Source of the DNA: Chloroflexota bacterium
Lineage (GTDB): Bacteria; Chloroflexota; Anaerolineae; Anaerolineales; Villigracilaceae
Direction: 5' to 3'
Assembly (NCBI GenBank): GCA_013388685.1
Contig: JACAET010000035.1
Location: 55,450 to 119,449 of the forward strand
DNA: 64,000 nt
In this document: positions 62,877-64,000 of the stretch, one piece after another
Layout: each line of letters begins with the position of its first letter
How positions within the stretch are numbered: the stretch's first letter is position 1
The notes under the pieces: model-generated
Databases searched by the model: none
The model's input: only the letters and a program-made list of their open reading frames with translations
What the model was told of the DNA's origin: nothing
Program-made: the position numbers and the translations under genes

Positions 62877-63968
62877 ATGAACGAACATACCTATGCTGTC
62901 ATTATGGCTGGAGGCGGAGGCACGCGCCTGTGGCCCATTTCGAGAAAGGAGTCGCCGAAACAATTGCTGCCTCTGCTCGGCAAAGAGACCATGTTCCAAA
63001 GCACGGTCGTGCGTCTTTCGAAACTGTTTCCCCCCGAACGAATCCTGGTTGTCACGGTAGAGGAGCAGGCGCGCGAAATGAAGGAGCAGGTTCCGGTGAT
63101 TCCGGCGCAAAATTATCTGATTGAGCCTGCGCCGCGCAATACCGCCTCGGTGGTGGCGCTGGCGGCGGCTGTGCTCCGGCGGCGCGATCCGCAGGCCATA
63201 ATGGCAATTCAGACCGCCGACCATCACATCCGTAACCAGGACTTGTTTCAATTCCTGTTGCGGACGGCGTTCGATGTTGCCGAAAAAGGATACCTGGTCA
63301 CGCTGGGGATAACCCCCACCTTTCCCTCCACCGGCTACGGTTATATCCAGCAGGGGGATGCGCTCGATGGCGATTATCGGTATCCGGTTTATGCGGTCAG
63401 GCGTTTCAAAGAAAAACCGGACGAGGTGACTGCCCAGGAATTCCTGCGAAGCGGCGACCATTCCTGGAACAGCGGCATGTTTGTCTGGCGCGCAGATGTG
63501 ATCCTGGCGGAAGTGGAACGTCAGATGCCCGATTTGTTCAAGGCTGTGAGCGAGATCGTCGCCGCCTGGGACGGTCCGCAGCGCGAGGAAGTCCTTTCGA
63601 AACTTTGGCATGGCTTGAAACCGCTTTCCATTGATGTGGGGGTGATGGAAAATGCGCAGCGTGTGGCGGTCATTCCGGCGGGCGGGTTGGGGTGGAACGA
63701 TGTTGGCTCCTGGGATTCGCTCTTCGACGTCCTTTTGCCGGATATGAACGGAAACGTGTCGGTCAATTCCCAGCACCTGCCGTTGGATACGCACAATACG
63801 CTGGTGTACAGCGTAAACGATGCACGGCTGATTGTCACCATTGGCATGGACGATGTCGTTGTGGTGGATGCCGGCGATGTGTTGATGATTTGCAAGACGG
63901 ACCAATCGCAAAAAGTCAAGAATATCGTGGAACACTTGAAGAAACATCATCAGGAGAAATATTTATAA
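62877..63968 (+). CDS. manC: Mannose-1-phosphate guanylyltransferase
   Basis: 363 residues. Nucleotidyltransferase motif VIMAGGGGTRLWPISRKESPKQLL, EPAPRNTASVVALAA, FKEKPDEVTAQEF, SGMFVWRADVIL and LSIDVGVMENAQRVAVIPAGGLGWNDVGSWDSL. It makes GDP-mannose from mannose-1-phosphate and GTP for glycans. It lacks the phosphomannose isomerase domain found in bifunctional forms. ATG 62877 fits the family start; an upstream GTG at 62832 does not. The window ends 32 bp after the stop. Confidence 0.95.
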   Translation: MNEHTYAVIMAGGGGTRLWPISRKESPKQLLPLLGKETMFQSTVVRLSKLFPPERILVVTVEEQAREMKEQVPVIPAQNYLIEPAPRNTASVVALAAAVLRRRDPQAIMAIQTADHHIRNQDLFQFLLRTAFDVAEKGYLVTLGITPTFPSTGYGYIQQGDALDGDYRYPVYAVRRFKEKPDEVTAQEFLRSGDHSWNSGMFVWRADVILAEVERQMPDLFKAVSEIVAAWDGPQREEVLSKLWHGLKPLSIDVGVMENAQRVAVIPAGGLGWNDVGSWDSLFDVLLPDMNGNVSVNSQHLPLDTHNTLVYSVNDARLIVTIGMDDVVVVDAGDVLMICKTDQSQKVKNIVEHLKKHHQEKYL

Positions 63969-64000
63969 CAACCCTCGCCTTGTAGCTTTAACACAAGAAA

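Overview
The window reads as a contiguous piece of a free-living bacterial chromosome, most likely Chloroflexota, class Anaerolineae. This is inference from protein style, the F1-only atp cluster, extended ribosomal proteins, large GAF/HD-GYP sensors and TAnAAT promoters with an upstream TG. No phage, transposase, integrase or CRISPR array was seen. Almost every gene is intact; only the first gene is cut, by the window edge. LAYOUT. 1-9.7 kb (minus strand): an amino-acid/fermentation operon argF-rocD-ald-CoA transferase, then F1 ATPase genes atpA-atpG-atpD-atpC followed by an MreB-like gene whose two catalytic acidic residues appear replaced. F0 and delta genes are not here. 10-15 kb (plus): an RRM RNA-binding protein, a GNAT enzyme, alr, lspA-rluD and ltaE. 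15-19 kb (minus): an HD-GYP sensor and a GGDEF sensor whose reading frames overlap by 4 bp, so opposing cyclic-di-GMP activities are probably co-translated. 19-31 kb (plus): purine nucleoside phosphorylase, a membrane protein, GNAT, a 7-8 TM/GAF/HTH protein, a three-S1 protein, FtsK/SpoIIIE, CDP-alcohol phosphatidyltransferase, lgt, an ABC-2 exporter pair and a metallo-beta-lactamase-fold enzyme. 31-35 kb: HNH protein, TIGR01777 epimerase, lipoprotein and tyrS. 35-41 kb (minus): a 2043-residue REC-PAS3-GAF8-HD-GYP protein. 41.2-41.45 kb (minus): tRNA-Cys, tRNA-Gly and tRNA-Phe. 42-47 kb (plus): cysM-mec-cysO-moeZ, then a CBS-type enzyme. 47-50 kb: ppdK (minus) and a lone response regulator (plus). 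50.6-56 kb (minus): L21-L27-L31, then tdk-hpt-cca-exonuclease-hydrolase. 56.4-64 kb (plus): ffh, a small membrane protein, a two-component system, rpsP-khpA-rimM, dprA and manC. MAIN FINDS. (1) The cysteine operon cysM-mec-cysO-moeZ encodes a complete sulfur-carrier route to cysteine, of the type known from mycobacteria. A consensus promoter and a 13-codon ORF with a Cys-Leu-Cys run lie upstream, followed by a terminator-like hairpin, which suggests leader-peptide attenuation by cysteine supply. (2) The sulfur carrier CysO does not end at its diglycine. A hairpin repeat has been read into the frame, adding 14 residues, so the carrier probably must be trimmed before use, and the JAMM protease Mec encoded next door is the obvious candidate. 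(3) tyrS is preceded by a 15-codon ORF with two Tyr codons, an antiterminator pairing and a strong intrinsic terminator arranged as in classical attenuators. Two leader-peptide attenuators for two amino acids in one window suggest this mode of control may be general in this lineage. All functional statements are from reading the sequence; no searches were run.
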